DNA of 64,000 bases from Pseudomonas faucium (GCF_021602585.1 NZ_BQIP01000014.1:62001-126000), one strand, 5' to 3'. Positions 34,671 to 45,725 are shown, counted from the stretch's first letter. Notes: generated from the letters alone by a model not told the origin. A program made the numbers and translations.

Positions 34671-34674
<4 letters not shown>
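32473..34674 (-). CDS. Molybdenum aldehyde oxidoreductase, Mo-cofactor subunit (PaoC-like)
   Basis: A 733-residue large subunit of the xanthine dehydrogenase family. The N-terminal half begins with the typical RVDGVAKVTGQARYAGEYPQ; the cofactor-binding half has FVGGAFGSGLRPQYQLPLAV and MRAPGAASGMIALECAMDEL. The catalytic glutamate is in GSKGVGEIGIVGVAAAVANA near the C-terminus. E. coli PaoC oxidises aromatic aldehydes to acids. It overlaps the FAD-subunit gene by 4 bp and is the last gene of the three. Confidence 0.92.
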
Positions 34675-35656
<982 letters not shown>

Positions 35657-35660
<4 letters not shown>

Positions 35661-36184
35661 GGGCGTGAGCCTCCTTTGCCTTGGGCCTCGGCACGCATCA
35701 GCGGCAAGGCCTCTTCAACGGCCGCGACGATGTTGCTGTAGGCGCCGCAGCGGCACAGGTTGCCGCTCATCTGCTCGCGTATGGCAGCGCGTGTGGTGGC
35801 CCGGCCCTCCTGCACCAGGCCGATGGCGGAACAGATCTGCCCCGGGGTGCAATAGCCGCACTGGAAGGCATCGTGGGTGATGAATGCCCGTTGCATCGGG
35901 TGCAGCGCGTCGCCGCAGGCCAGCCCTTCGACGGTGACCACCTCGGCGCCGTCGCACATGACGGCCAGGGTCAGGCAGGCATTGATGCGCCGGCCATCGC
36001 GCAGCACTGTGCAGGCCCCGCATTGGCCGTGGTCACAGCCTTTCTTGGTGCCAACCTGGTCGAGCTGTTCGCGCAGCAGGTCGAGCAGCGTCGTCCACGG
36101 CTGAACCTGCAGCGCCAGGGGCTGGCCGTTGAGTGTCAGGCGGATGGAGTGCGCTGGGCCGCCTGGGGGAGAGAGTGCGGGCAT
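35657..36184 (-). CDS. Molybdenum aldehyde oxidoreductase, [2Fe-2S] subunit (PaoA-like)
   Basis: A 175-residue ferredoxin-like subunit with two [2Fe-2S] clusters: GCDHGQCGACTVL (plant-type cluster) and FQCGYCTPGQICSA with MSGNLCRCGAYSNIVAAVEE (second cluster). Unlike E. coli PaoA it starts directly at the ferredoxin domain (IRLTLNGQPLALQVQPW at about residue 14) without a twin-arginine signal, so this complex is probably cytoplasmic. It is the first gene of the set. No PaoD-type insertion chaperone is encoded next to it. Confidence 0.92.
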
Positions 36185-36345
36185 GGCAAGTCCTCACGGT
36201 TTGGGGGGGCGCACAGTGGGCTGTGTCTATGTGCTGCGACTGGTCGGGCTGGGCAAACGTTCAGCGCTACTGCCCGAACGCACGTCAGCGGCACCGGTGG
36301 GCCGATGATCGCCTCGGGCAATCATCGGCCATGCCGTAACGCGAC

Positions 36346-39300
36346 CTAGTGCAAGCTACGGCGCCGCACCAGCCAGTAGGCTGCCGGTATCACGAACAAC
36401 GACAGCAACGGCGCGGTCAACATGCCGCCGACCATCGGCACGGCGATGCGGCTCATCACCTCGCTGCCAGTGCCGCTGCTCCACAGAATCGGCAGCAAGC
36501 CCGCCACGATCACCGCCACGGTCATCGCCTTGGGCCGGATGCGCTGCACTGCACCTTCGCCAATCGCCTGCAGCAGCGCCGCCTGGCCGCGCTCGCCATT
36601 GGCCTGGCGCTCGGCCCAGGCGTTGTTCAGGTAGATCAGCATGATCACCCCGAACTCCGCCGCGACCCCGGCCAGGGCGATGAAGCCGACCCCGGTGGCC
36701 ACCGACAGGTTGAAGCCCATCAGGTACAGCAGCCACACCCCGCCGGTCAGGGCGAAGGGCAGGGTGGCCATGATCAGCAGCGCTTCGCCGAGGCGGCCGA
36801 AGGTGAGGTAGAGCAGCACGAAGATGATCGCCAGGGTCGCCGGCACTACCCAGGCCAGGCGGGCGTTGGCCCGCTCCAGGTATTCGAACTGGCCGGAGTA
36901 GCTCAGGCTGGTGCCTGCTTCGAGCTTCACCTCGCGCGCCACCGCCTGGCGCAGGTCGGCGACCACCGACGCCAGGTCACGCCCGCGCACATCGATGTAC
37001 ACCCAGCCCGAGGGGCGGGCGTTCTCGCTCTTGAGCATCGGCGGGCCCTCGGCGATGCGCACCTGGGCCACGCTGCCCAGGGTGACCTGGCCACCCAGCG
37101 CTGTGTAGATCGGCAGCTGGCGCAGGGCCTCGACCGAGTCGCGCCATTCGCGCGGGTAGCGCAGGCTGATGGGGTAGCGCGCCAGGCCTTCGACGGTTTC
37201 GCCGAGGGTTTCGCCGCCGATGGCGCCGGCCACGATGGCTTGCACGTCGGCGATGTTCAGGCCGTAGCGGGCGGCGGCCTGGCGGTCGATGTCGAGGTCG
37301 ATGTAGCGCCCGCCGGTCAGGCGTTCGGCCAGCGCCGAGGTCACCCCCGGCACGCCCTTGGCGGCGCGTTCGATGGCCAGGGTGGTGCGGTCGATCTGCG
37401 CCAGGTCGTTGCCGGCCACCTTGACCCCGATAGGGCTCTTGATGCCGGTGGCGAGCATGTCGATGCGGTTGCGGATCGGCGGGATCCAGATGTTGGTCAG
37501 GCCCGGCACGCGCACCCGGCGGTCGAGTTCCTCGACCAGCTTTTCGCTGGTCATCCCTGGCCGCCACTGCTCCTTGGGCTTGAGCCGCACGGTGGTTTCG
37601 AACATCTCCAGCGGCGCCGGATCGGTGGCCGACTCGGCGCGCCCAGCCTTGCCGAACACGCTGGCGACCTCTGGCACGCTGCGGATCAGCCGGTCGGTGC
37701 GCTGCAGCAGCTGCGAGGCCTTTTGCGCCGACAGGCCGGGCAGGGCGGAGGGCATGTACAGCAGGTCGCCTTCGTCCAACGGCGGCAGAAATTCCCCGCC
37801 CAGCTGGCTCAACGGCCAGGCGCTGCTGAGCAGGATCACCAGCGCGCCCAGCAGGGTCAGCCAGGGCCTGCGCAGCACCGCGTCCAGGGCCGGGCGGTAC
37901 AGGCGGATCAGCCCGCGGTTGAGCGGGTTGCGCGCCTCGGCGGGCAACGGCCCGCGGATCCAGTAGCCCATCAGCACCGGCACCAGGGTCACGGCCAGGC
38001 CGGCCGCGGCCGCCATGGCGTAGGTCTTGGTGAAGGCCAGCGGCGCGAACAGCCGGCCCTCCTGGGCCTGCAGGGTGAACACCGGGATGAACGACAGGGT
38101 GATGATCATCAGGCTGAAGAACAGCGCCGGCCCTACCTCCACCGCCGCATCGGTCATCACCTTCCAGTGCGCCTCGCCGCGCAGCGCCTGCCCGGGGTGG
38201 CGGGCGTGCCAGGCTTCGACCCGTTTGTGGGCGTTCTCGATCATCACCACGGCGGCATCGACCATGGCACCGATGGCGATGGCGATGCCGCCCAGCGACA
38301 TGATGTTGGCGTTGATGCCCTGGTGGCGCATGACGATCAGCGCAATCAGCACCCCCACCGGCAGCGAGACGATCGCCACCAGCGACGAACGCAGGTGCCA
38401 GAGGAACGCCGCGCACACCAGCGCGACCACGATGAACTCCTCGATCAGCTTGTGGCCAAGGTTGCTCACGGCGCGGTCGATCAGCTGGCTGCGGTCATAG
38501 GTGGTGACCAGCTCGACGCCGGCCGGCAGGCTGCTTTTCAGCATGTCGAGCCGGGCCTTGACCTGGGCGATGGTCTCGCGCGCATTCTTGCCACTGCGCA
38601 GGATCACCACGCCGCCCACCGCCTCGCCCTGGCCGTCGAGCTCGGCGATGCCGCGCCGCGCCTGCGGCCCGAGCTGCACGCTGGCGACATCGCCCAGGGT
38701 CACCGGGGCGCCGTTGGCCGCCAGGCGCAGGGGGATGGCGCGAAAATCGTCGAGGGTCTTCAGGTAGCCCGAGGCGCGCACCATGAACTCCGCTTCGCCC
38801 AGCTCCAGCACGCCGCCGCCGGTTTCCTGGTTGGCCTTGCCGATGGCGTCCGCCACCTGGCCCTGGGTGATGCCCAGGCTGGCCATGCGCAGCGGGTCGA
38901 GCTGCACCTGGTACTGCTTGACCATGCCGCCGATGCTCGCCACTTCGGCGACATCCGGCAGGGTCTTGAGCTCGAAGCGCAGGAACCAGTCCTGCAGGCT
39001 GCGCAGCTGCGCCAGGTCGTGCCCGCCTGTGCGGTCGACCAGCGCGTACTGGTAGATCCAGCCCACCCCGGTGGCGTCCGGCCCGAGTACAGGCTTGGCC
39101 GAGGGCGGCAGGCGCGACTGCACCTGGCTCAGGTACTCCAGCACCCGCGAGCGCGCCCAGTACAGGTCGGTGCCGTCTTCGAACAGCACATAGACGAAGC
39201 TGTCGCCGTAGGCCGAGAAGCCGCGCACGGTCTTGGCGCCGGGCACCGACAGCATGGTGGTGGTCAGGGGGTAGGTGACCTGGTTCTCGACGATCTGCGG

Positions 39301-39471
39301 GGCTTGCCCGGGGTAGGAGGTGCGGATGATCACCTGGGCGTCGGAGAGGTCGGGCAGGGCGTCGATTGGCAGGCTGCGCAGCGAGAGCATGCCCCAGGCC
39401 ACCAGCAGCAAGGTGGCCAGCAGCACCAGGATACGGTTGGCCACCGACCAGCGGATGAGCTTGGCGATCAT
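36346..39471 (-). CDS. cusA: Copper/silver efflux RND transporter CusA
   Basis: A 1041-residue heavy-metal-efflux RND pump. The TM4 segment [20 protein letters not shown] is the CusA/SilA form rather than the CzcA form, indicating monovalent Cu+ or Ag+ as substrate. The periplasmic part contains [18 protein letters not shown] and [18 protein letters not shown], also CusA-specific. About twelve membrane helices and two large periplasmic loops are visible. It is coupled by a 4-bp overlap to cusB and is the last gene of the operon. Confidence 0.95.
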   Translation of the reverse strand: MIAKLIRWSVANRILVLLATLLLVAWGMLSLRSLPIDALPDLSDAQVIIRTSYPGQAPQIVENQVTYPLTTTMLSVPGAKTVRGFSAYGDSFVYVLFEDGTDLYWARSRVLEYLSQVQSRLPPSAKPVLGPDATGVGWIYQYALVDRTGGHDLAQLRSLQDWFLRFELKTLPDVAEVASIGGMVKQYQVQLDPLRMASLGITQGQVADAIGKANQETGGGVLELGEAEFMVRASGYLKTLDDFRAIPLRLAANGAPVTLGDVASVQLGPQARRGIAELDGQGEAVGGVVILRSGKNARETIAQVKARLDMLKSSLPAGVELVTTYDRSQLIDRAVSNLGHKLIEEFIVVALVCAAFLWHLRSSLVAIVSLPVGVLIALIVMRHQGINANIMSLGGIAIAIGAMVDAAVVMIENAHKRVEAWHARHPGQALRGEAHWKVMTDAAVEVGPALFFSLMIITLSFIPVFTLQAQEGRLFAPLAFTKTYAMAAAAGLAVTLVPVLMGYWIRGPLPAEARNPLNRGLIRLYRPALDAVLRRPWLTLLGALVILLSSAWPLSQLGGEFLPPLDEGDLLYMPSALPGLSAQKASQLLQRTDRLIRSVPEVASVFGKAGRAESATDPAPLEMFETTVRLKPKEQWRPGMTSEKLVEELDRRVRVPGLTNIWIPPIRNRIDMLATGIKSPIGVKVAGNDLAQIDRTTLAIERAAKGVPGVTSALAERLTGGRYIDLDIDRQAAARYGLNIADVQAIVAGAIGGETLGETVEGLARYPISLRYPREWRDSVEALRQLPIYTALGGQVTLGSVAQVRIAEGPPMLKSENARPSGWVYIDVRGRDLASVVADLRQAVAREVKLEAGTSLSYSGQFEYLERANARLAWVVPATLAIIFVLLYLTFGRLGEALLIMATLPFALTGGVWLLYLMGFNLSVATGVGFIALAGVAAEFGVIMLIYLNNAWAERQANGERGQAALLQAIGEGAVQRIRPKAMTVAVIVAGLLPILWSSGTGSEVMSRIAVPMVGGMLTAPLLSLFVIPAAYWLVRRRSLH

Positions 39472-40688
39472 GGCTGGCCCTCCAGCCCGGTGCTCGCTTC
39501 GATGCCCTTGAGGCTGGCTTCGGAGTCGATCAGAAACTGCCCCGAGGCCACCACCTTCTGGCCGGCTTGCAGGCCTTGCACAATGGCGACCTGGCCGTCG
39601 CTCTCCTGGCCCAGCAGCACCTGTACCGGGCGGAAGCGGCCCTGGTCTTCGGCGAGCATCACCAGGTCGCGCTTGCCGGTGCGGATCACCGCTTCGGCCG
39701 GCAGCAGCAGGCTGTCATCGGCCTGCTGGCCTGGGCGCAGCAGCACCTGCGCGGTCATGCCCGGGCGCAGGCGGCCAGTGGGGTTGGGCAAGGCGATGCG
39801 CAGGCGCAAGGTGCGGCTTTGCCGGTCGGCATCGGCGAGCAGGGCGGTCAGCGTGCCCTTGAGGGTTTCGCCGGGGTAGGCCGGCAGGTGCGCCTCGACG
39901 GCTTGCCCCTCCTTGAGGCCGCTGGCCTGCGCCTCGGGCACCGCCGCTTCGAGCCACACCGTGGCCAGGCCATTGATGCGCGCCAGGGTCGCGCCTGCGC
40001 TCAGGGCCATGCCGGGGCGCAGGTCCAGCGCCTGGATCACGCCGGCGCTCGGCGCCACCAGCGTTACCGCGTTGTGCACCTTGCCGCTGCGCGCGACCCG
40101 GTCGACCAGCTCGCTCGGCATGCCCGCCAGCAGCAGGCGCTGGCGGGCGGCGGCCAAGAGCGCGGCATCGCCCAGCTGGCGCAGCGCGAGAAACTCTTCC
40201 TGCAGGCCGGCCCATTCCGGGGCCAGCACGTCCGCCAGCGGCGCCCCCTTGGCCACCACGTCGCCCGTGGCCCGGCCATAGGTGCGCTCGACAAAGCCTG
40301 CGGTACGCGCTTGCAGCACGCTGAAATCCCGTTCATCGAAGGCCAGCACGCCACTCACTTGCAACGCGCGTTGCAGCTTGCCACGGGTGACGGTGGCCAG
40401 GCGCACCCCGAGGTTTTGTTGGATGCCTTGGCTGATCTGCACCGCAGGTTGCTCGCTGTCGTTACATGCCTCGGCATATTTGGCCACCAGCTGCATGTCC
40501 ATGAATGGCGACTTGCCCGGTGCCGGGAAGTGCTGCTGCGGGTACATCGGGTCGTACCAGTACAGGGGCTGTTGCTCCGCTGCAGCGGGTGCCGGCTCTG
40601 GCTGGGCCGAGTGCCCCAGCCAGTAGCCCGCGCCGGCGCCAATGGCCAGGGCGAGGGTGGCGATCAGGCCGATGGATGGGGTGTTCAT
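39468..40688 (-). CDS. cusB: Copper/silver efflux membrane-fusion protein CusB
   Basis: A 406-residue periplasmic adaptor anchored by an N-terminal hydrophobic segment ([20 protein letters not shown]). The Met-rich metal-binding part follows at residues 42-75: [12 protein letters not shown] and [15 protein letters not shown]. The alpha-hairpin and lipoyl domains come next ([19 protein letters not shown]) and the beta-barrel region contains [20 protein letters not shown]. CusB passes Cu+ or Ag+ to CusA and joins it to the outer-membrane channel. Overlaps cusC and cusA by 4 bp each. Confidence 0.94.
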   Translation of the reverse strand: MNTPSIGLIATLALAIGAGAGYWLGHSAQPEPAPAAAEQQPLYWYDPMYPQQHFPAPGKSPFMDMQLVAKYAEACNDSEQPAVQISQGIQQNLGVRLATVTRGKLQRALQVSGVLAFDERDFSVLQARTAGFVERTYGRATGDVVAKGAPLADVLAPEWAGLQEEFLALRQLGDAALLAAARQRLLLAGMPSELVDRVARSGKVHNAVTLVAPSAGVIQALDLRPGMALSAGATLARINGLATVWLEAAVPEAQASGLKEGQAVEAHLPAYPGETLKGTLTALLADADRQSRTLRLRIALPNPTGRLRPGMTAQVLLRPGQQADDSLLLPAEAVIRTGKRDLVMLAEDQGRFRPVQVLLGQESDGQVAIVQGLQAGQKVVASGQFLIDSEASLKGIEASTGLEGQP

Positions 40689-41944
40689 GTGCGTACCTCT
40701 CCATACACGAAGTGCAAGCGGGCTGCGGTCGCCGCCAGTTGCCCTTGCAGGTCGATGGCTTGTAACTGCGTCTCGACGCGCTGACGCCTTGCCGAGATCA
40801 CCTGGTCGAGCGGCGACTTGCCCGCCCGGTAGTCGGCCAAGCTCAGGCGCACCCGTTGTTCGGCCAGGGGCAGCAAGGTTTCGCGGCTGCGCGCTACTGC
40901 CCGCTGCAGGCGCTGGTAGTCCGCCAGGTCCGCTTCGAGCTGCGCGGTGTGCTCACGCAGAGCGGCTTGCTGCTCGTCTTCCAGTTGCCGTACCTGGGCC
41001 TGGCGGGCGGCGATCATCGGGTCTTGCCGCGAGCCGCTGAACAGCGGCAGCTGGAAGCTGACCTGAACGCTGACCATGTTGCTGAACGCGGGGCCGCGGC
41101 GTTGGTAGTCGACCTGCCAGCCCCAGTCCGACTTCTTCTCGGCAATGGCCTGCTGCACCTGGGCTTGCGCCTCACGGGTCATGGCCCCGTAGGCCGCCAG
41201 CTGCGGGTGAGCGTGGAGGGTGTGCAGGTAATCGGCGGCGCGCACCGGCCATTGGGGAAACGCCGGCGCCTGGGCGTCGGCGTTCTGCCCGATCCAGCGC
41301 TTGAGCGCGGCGCGGGCCTGGGTGGCCTGGGCCAACAGCTGGTCCTGCTGTTCCTCCAGTTGCGCGGCCTCCTGGCCGGGGACCAGTGCATCGGCAGACG
41401 AGCCACCACCTGCGGCCAGGCGCGCGCGTACAGCGGCTGCCAGCAGGCGGTTCTCGCTGAACAGCGCGTCGAACTGCTGCAGTTTGCGTTGCAGGGTGTA
41501 CGCCGTGATCCACGCTTGCGCGGTGGCCGCACGCACTTTCAGGCGCTCGAACAGCACTTCGGCATCCGCCCGTTCGACGGTGGCCTGCGCGGTTTCGACG
41601 CGGGCCTTGCGTTTGTCGCGGTTGGGCACTTCCTGCGCCAGGCCGACCACCTGCATGGTCATGAAGTCGCGGTTGGTGCTCCAGCGATCGCTGCCATCCA
41701 CCGGCAGGTTCTGCAGGCCAAGGTTCAGCCGCGGGTCGGGCAGTTCGCCGGCGGGCAGCACGGCGTGGCGCGCTGCGGCCACCTGCTCCTGGCGGGCCTG
41801 CAGCGAAGGGGCGTTGCGCTCGGCCAGTTGCAGCGCAGCGTCCAGGGACAATGGAGCCGCCTGCGCCGAGAGCGTCGGCAGCAGGAGTATCAGGGCGGCC
41901 ACCAGCGTGCGCCCTGAAGGGAGATGAAGGGGAGTCATGAACAT
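40685..41944 (-). CDS. cusC: Outer-membrane efflux channel CusC (TolC family)
   Basis: A 419-residue TolC-family protein. A signal peptide of about 28 residues ends LSAQA. Two outer-membrane-factor repeats are visible: the first starts SLDAALQLAERNAPSLQARQ, and the C-terminal part contains LPLFSGSRQDPMIAARQAQV. No lipobox cysteine is seen, so it is not lipid-anchored like E. coli CusC. ATG 41944 is preferred because CAAGGA is well spaced before it; ATG 41938, two codons later, is also possible. First gene of the cusCBA unit. Confidence 0.88.
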   Translation of the reverse strand: MFMTPLHLPSGRTLVAALILLLPTLSAQAAPLSLDAALQLAERNAPSLQARQEQVAAARHAVLPAGELPDPRLNLGLQNLPVDGSDRWSTNRDFMTMQVVGLAQEVPNRDKRKARVETAQATVERADAEVLFERLKVRAATAQAWITAYTLQRKLQQFDALFSENRLLAAAVRARLAAGGGSSADALVPGQEAAQLEEQQDQLLAQATQARAALKRWIGQNADAQAPAFPQWPVRAADYLHTLHAHPQLAAYGAMTREAQAQVQQAIAEKKSDWGWQVDYQRRGPAFSNMVSVQVSFQLPLFSGSRQDPMIAARQAQVRQLEDEQQAALREHTAQLEADLADYQRLQRAVARSRETLLPLAEQRVRLSLADYRAGKSPLDQVISARRQRVETQLQAIDLQGQLAATAARLHFVYGEVRT

Positions 41945-42028
41945 GAGTCCTTGAAAAAACCAGCGCACAGGCGCATGCCACCGCTCAGCCGCCAAGGCAG
42001 AACGATGCTGTGAGGTTCAGGCAAGGAA

Positions 42029-42379
42029 TCAGAAGCGCGGTGGGCGCCAGCGATCGGGAGGGGCGCGGGACACCAGGCTCACGGCGTAGGTATCGCCGGG
42101 GCGCGGGGTGGAGAACGACAAGGCAGGGTCGAGCAGGCTGACTTCAAGTGCGCTGGCGGTGCTGCATTCCTGGCCGACCTTGCAGGCTTTGGAGGCGTGG
42201 TCGGCGGGCTTGCCGGGGGCCTGGTCCTGGCAGCAGTCGTGCTCCATGCCGGCCATCATGGCCATGCCCATGGCCTGCATGGGGCAGGGCGCCACGGCCG
42301 AGTCGACGCCCGCCATCCCGTTGAGGGGAAGCGAGAGCATGAGCATCAGCAGGGTGAGCAGTCGCAGGGCGCGGGTCAT
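42029..42379 (-). CDS. Small periplasmic metal-binding protein, CzcI-like
   Basis: A 116-residue exported protein: signal peptide at residues 1-24 (LLTLLMLMLSLPLNGMAG), then a Met/His/Cys-rich stretch (CPMQAMGMAMMAGMEHDCCQ) suited to Cu+ or Ag+, two more cysteines (CKVGQECS), and the C-terminal RWRPPRF typical of small proteins found before metal-RND operons in Pseudomonas. It precedes cusC by 84 bp on the same strand and is probably the first gene of the operon. A role as copper sensor or chaperone is inference. Confidence 0.75.
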   Translation of the reverse strand: MTRALRLLTLLMLMLSLPLNGMAGVDSAVAPCPMQAMGMAMMAGMEHDCCQDQAPGKPADHASKACKVGQECSTASALEVSLLDPALSFSTPRPGDTYAVSLVSRAPPDRWRPPRF

Positions 42380-42440
42380 GCGGGCGAGTCTAGGCGATTT
42401 CGGTTAGCGCGGCATTAACCAAATCACCCCCGTGTGCGCT

Positions 42441-42707
42441 TTACAGGTCCAGCGTGCCGTCCTCGCGCGGGGCGGCGTTGGTGAGCAGCCTGCTGGCGCT
42501 GGCCGGGTGGTTGGCCAGGCGGTCGCTGAGGTCCCAGATTTCCAGCATCTTGGCGTATTCGAAGGCGTGCAGCGGGTCGGCCTGCAGCCAGCGCTCGAAG
42601 GCCGCATGGTCGTCGGCGCAGCAAGCCTCATCGTGCAGGCGCAGGCACCAGCTGGCGGCTTCGCTGATGACGGTGTCGCTTGCCTGCGCAGGAGGGGGCG
42701 GTTTCAT
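42441..42707 (-). CDS. Stand-alone FecR N-terminal domain (DUF4880)
   Basis: An 88-residue protein matching the cytoplasmic N-terminal module of FecR-type anti-sigma factors (ISEAASWCLRLHDEACCADD, then FERWLQADPLHAFEYAKMLE). The membrane helix and periplasmic FecR domain are missing. A stop codon follows in frame and the next 60 bases do not resume the family. No FecI sigma gene is adjacent. Starting ATG 42707 was chosen because the upstream part is not domain-like. It may be a conserved solitary module or the remnant of a lost FecIR pair. Confidence 0.7.
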   Translation of the reverse strand: MKPPPPAQASDTVISEAASWCLRLHDEACCADDHAAFERWLQADPLHAFEYAKMLEIWDLSDRLANHPASASRLLTNAAPREDGTLDL

Positions 42708-42813
42708 GTTCGGCTTCCTCTGTGACCGGGCCGCCACAGTAAGCAAGCAATTGCCAAAAAAACGTTAAAAAAACATCAGCAAATGGCATGGGTGGGGGCA
42801 GGCACCGGCTTGG

Positions 42814-42847
42814 CCGGTGTTCGCGGGGCAAGCCCGCTCCCACAGGG
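42814..42847. repeat. REP element, P. putida type
   Basis: CCGGTGTTCGCGGGGCAAGC followed by CCGCTCCCACAGGG is essentially the 35-bp REP of the P. putida group, with a GCGGG...CCCGC stem. It lies in the divergent gap before the DUF1543 gene. Confidence 0.85.
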
Positions 42848-42899
42848 GTTTTATCCGGCACAATACGCCGGTTCATCATTCAGCTTGCAGGGATTGCCC

Positions 42900-43391
42900 A
42901 TGCTTTACGTCGTCATGCTCGGAGGGCGTCATCCGGGCGCCAAGATCGAAGTCCACGATGTGGTCTTCGCCCACGCCGATTCGCTCGAAGCGGCCTACCC
43001 GCAATTGCGCAGCGCCTGGTTCGGGGCGGCCAAAGGGCTGCACGTCGATTCCTGGCTTGCGGTGGATGGGGTGGATGGTTATCGCGTCGAGCTGCGCCAG
43101 GAGCGGCCACCGGCGGGCGCGCCGCGCTTGTACTTCATCAACCTTGGCGGCTACGAGCAGCAGGTGTTCGGCGAAGCCCACCGCTACCTGCTGGTGGTGG
43201 CTGGCAACAAGGCCGAGGCCAAGGCGCTGGGCAAGAAGCGCATGCAGGCCGATTGGCTGAAACCGCATACCGATGCCCTGATCGATGTCGATGATTGCCT
43301 GGCCATCGACCAGGTGGCGGGGGCGTTCGTGCACCTGGTGCAAGGGCAGCATGCCGAGACGGTGGTGAGGAGTGATTACATCCTGCTTTGA
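42900..43391 (+). CDS. DUF1543 domain protein
   Basis: A 163-residue soluble protein with two related halves, each opening with a short beta-strand and a Gly-Gly element (YVVMLGGRHPGAKIEVHDVV at the N-terminus; LYFINLGGYEQQVFGEAHRY in the middle), as in DUF1543 proteins. The second half contains a conserved-looking KKRMQADW. Function unknown. Start at 42900 is chosen because the first strand begins there; upstream in-frame codons read through the REP. Confidence 0.8.
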   Translation: MLYVVMLGGRHPGAKIEVHDVVFAHADSLEAAYPQLRSAWFGAAKGLHVDSWLAVDGVDGYRVELRQERPPAGAPRLYFINLGGYEQQVFGEAHRYLLVVAGNKAEAKALGKKRMQADWLKPHTDALIDVDDCLAIDQVAGAFVHLVQGQHAETVVRSDYILL

Positions 43392-43410
43392 GGGGGGACT
43401 GTGCGGGCCT

Positions 43411-43479
43411 CATCGCCGGCAAGCCGGCTCCCACAGTTGGGCAGCGGTGTCCTTTGTGGGAGCCGGCTTGCCGGCGATG
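43411..43479. repeat. Inverted pair of REP elements, likely bidirectional terminator
   Basis: Two perfect 25-bp inverted copies (CATCGCCGGCAAGCCGGCTC plus CCACA, and its complement at 43455-43479) separated by 19 bases, between two converging genes. Such a pair can fold as one hairpin in either transcript and may end or insulate transcription. Confidence 0.85.
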
Positions 43480-43525
43480 AAGCCGGTCATGGCCCAGCAG
43501 CGCGTCCCTGCGCAGGGTCAAGCGA

Positions 43526-45694
43526 TCAGAAGCTGTACTTGGCGGTGAGCATCAGGTTGCGCGGCGTGCCCCAGGTGTCGCCGGCGTAGTTCACGGAGCT
43601 GGCGATGGCGGAGTAGTACTTGCGGTCGAACACGTTGTTGGCGTTGAGCTGCAGGTCCAGGTGCGGGTTGACCTGGTAGCCGGTCATCAGGTTGGTGATG
43701 GCGTAGGAGCCCTGCACCAGGCGGTACTGGCTGCCATCGGCGACGGTGAAGTCGTTGTAGAGGCGGCTCTGCCAGGTGATGTTGCCGCCGATGCGGGCCT
43801 TTTCCAGCGGGCCTTGCAGGCGGTAGTGGGTCGACAGCTTGAACAGGTGCTCTGGCGTGTCGGTGTCGAAGCGCTGGTTTTCCTTGGCCGGGTTGGCAGC
43901 GTCCTTGAGCGTGTGCACGCGGGCGTAGGTGTAGCCGGCGCCGACCTGCCAGTTCGGGGTCAGGGCACCTTGCAGTTCCATGTCGACGCCTTGGCTGCGC
44001 ACCTCGCCGGAGGCTACGTAGCAGTTGGTCGGGTCGCTGCAGCCGTTCAGGTCGGTCTGCGCGACGGCGCGGTTTTGCTGGTCGATGCGGAATAGGGCGA
44101 TGCTGGCATTCAGCGCGCCGTCGAAGTACTCGCCCTTGACGCCGATTTCGTAGTTCTTGCCCTCGATCGGCTTGACCGGGCTGCCCGAGGCGTCCTTGTA
44201 GCTCTGCGGGTTGAAGATGTCGCTGTAGCTGACGTAGACCGAGTGATGCGGGTCGAGGTCGTAGATCAGCCCGGCGTAGCGGGTGACGTTGCGGGTGACC
44301 TTGTAGTCGGCGCTGGCGCTTTCCTTGTTGTCGTAGTCGTACCAGTCCAGGCGGCCGCCGAGGATCAGCTTGAGCGGGTCGGCCAGGCTCAGGCGGGTGG
44401 TCAGGTACACGCCTTCCTGGGTGGTGACTTCGCGGGTGTTGCCGGTGTGCCTGAAGTCGGGCTTGGCGCCGTTGAGCGGCCAGTTGGTGTCGTAGGGGCT
44501 GTAGTTGCGCGTGTCCATGTCGTAGATGCGCTTGCTGGCCCCGACCACCAGCTCGTGGGTGCGGCCAAAGGCCTGGAACGGGCCGCTGAGGAAGCCGTCC
44601 ACCCCGGCCTGGTTTTCCTGGTGCTTGGACTGGTACACGGTGCGCGACAGCGGCGCTTGCAGGCCAGCCCAGCGCGACTGGTAGGAACCGGTGAACGCGG
44701 CATCCTGCTGCGAGTAGTTGGCGTTGACCTGCAGCGCCCAGTCGTTGGCCAGGCGCTGGCGCACCTCGGCGAACACGGTGTTGATCTCCTGGTCCTTGTT
44801 CTCCCAGTCGGTACCGGGGTTGTAGGAGCGCGAGAAGCCCATGTGGTGGCCGTCCAGCGCGGTGGGCATGGCGCCCCAGAAGTAGTTGGTGTTGTCCTTC
44901 TGGTGGGAAAAACCCAGGGTCAGGGTGGTGTCTTCGCTGAGGTCGGCCTCGGTGACGGCATAGAACAGGCCATGGTCTTCTTCGACGTCGTCGATGAAGC
45001 TGTTGGCGTCGCGGTACGACGCCACCACGCGGCCGCGCACCGTGCCGCTGTCGTTCAGCGGGCTGGAGGCATCGAGTTCGCCGCGGTAGTTGTCCCAGCT
45101 GCCGGCGGCGCCGGTGAGGGTGACCTTCTGCTCGGCCAGCGGGCGCTTGCGCACCAGGTTGATCGCCGCCGACGGGTTGCCGGCCCCGGTGACCAGGCCG
45201 GTAGCGCCGCGCACGATCTCGACCCGGTCGAACATCGCCAGGTTCGGCTGGGCGCCCACCGTCCAGCCCTGGTAGCCGCTGGGGATGCCGTCATACATCA
45301 GGTTGTCGATGTCGAACCCGCGGGCCGAGTAGGTTTGCCGGCCGGGGCCGTTGGAGTAGTCGAGGAACAGGCCGGGGGTGGCGTTGACCACATCGTTGAT
45401 GCTGGTCATGGCCTGGTCGTCCATGCGCTGGCGGGTGATGACGGTGACGGCCTGTGGCGTTTCTCGCAGGCTCAGTGGCAGTTTGGTGGCGGTGGCCATG
45501 GCGCCGGTGGTGTACGACGCCGAGCCTTCGGTGGTGCTGCCCAGCTGGCTGGAGCTGATCTCGGTTGCGCCCAGTTCCAGCGTGGCAGGCGGTGGGTCCT
45601 GAGCCACGGCGGGGCTGGCGATGGCCATGCACACGGCGATGGCGAGCAGATGGCGAGCGGGGAGGGCGCGCGTGGGCGCAAAGGCGGACTGCAT
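43526..45694 (-). CDS. TonB-dependent siderophore receptor
   Basis: A 722-residue outer-membrane receptor. Signal peptide of about 31 residues ends PAVAQ. The plug domain covers about 60-190 (LRETPQAVTVITRQRMDDQA, YSARGFDIDNLMYDGIP, VEIVRGATGLVTGAGNPSAA); the 22-strand barrel ends in the aromatic TAKYSF. There is no N-terminal secretin/TonB signalling domain, so it does not signal through a FecIR pair. The plug and barrel resemble FhuE/FoxA-type hydroxamate receptors, but the siderophore cannot be fixed. A Fur-like site lies about 30 bases upstream. Confidence 0.92.
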   Translation of the reverse strand: MQSAFAPTRALPARHLLAIAVCMAIASPAVAQDPPPATLELGATEISSSQLGSTTEGSASYTTGAMATATKLPLSLRETPQAVTVITRQRMDDQAMTSINDVVNATPGLFLDYSNGPGRQTYSARGFDIDNLMYDGIPSGYQGWTVGAQPNLAMFDRVEIVRGATGLVTGAGNPSAAINLVRKRPLAEQKVTLTGAAGSWDNYRGELDASSPLNDSGTVRGRVVASYRDANSFIDDVEEDHGLFYAVTEADLSEDTTLTLGFSHQKDNTNYFWGAMPTALDGHHMGFSRSYNPGTDWENKDQEINTVFAEVRQRLANDWALQVNANYSQQDAAFTGSYQSRWAGLQAPLSRTVYQSKHQENQAGVDGFLSGPFQAFGRTHELVVGASKRIYDMDTRNYSPYDTNWPLNGAKPDFRHTGNTREVTTQEGVYLTTRLSLADPLKLILGGRLDWYDYDNKESASADYKVTRNVTRYAGLIYDLDPHHSVYVSYSDIFNPQSYKDASGSPVKPIEGKNYEIGVKGEYFDGALNASIALFRIDQQNRAVAQTDLNGCSDPTNCYVASGEVRSQGVDMELQGALTPNWQVGAGYTYARVHTLKDAANPAKENQRFDTDTPEHLFKLSTHYRLQGPLEKARIGGNITWQSRLYNDFTVADGSQYRLVQGSYAITNLMTGYQVNPHLDLQLNANNVFDRKYYSAIASSVNYAGDTWGTPRNLMLTAKYSF

Positions 45695-45725
45695 GGGCGA
45701 CTACTTCCTGATTGCTAATGCGTGT

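Noticed and set aside
36349-39879. An uninterrupted plus-strand frame of nearly 1200 codons antisense to cusA
   Set aside because: It is the mirror of a real RND gene in very GC-rich DNA; its predicted protein is His/Gln/Arg/Gly-rich with no domain, while the minus strand shows clear CusA motifs.
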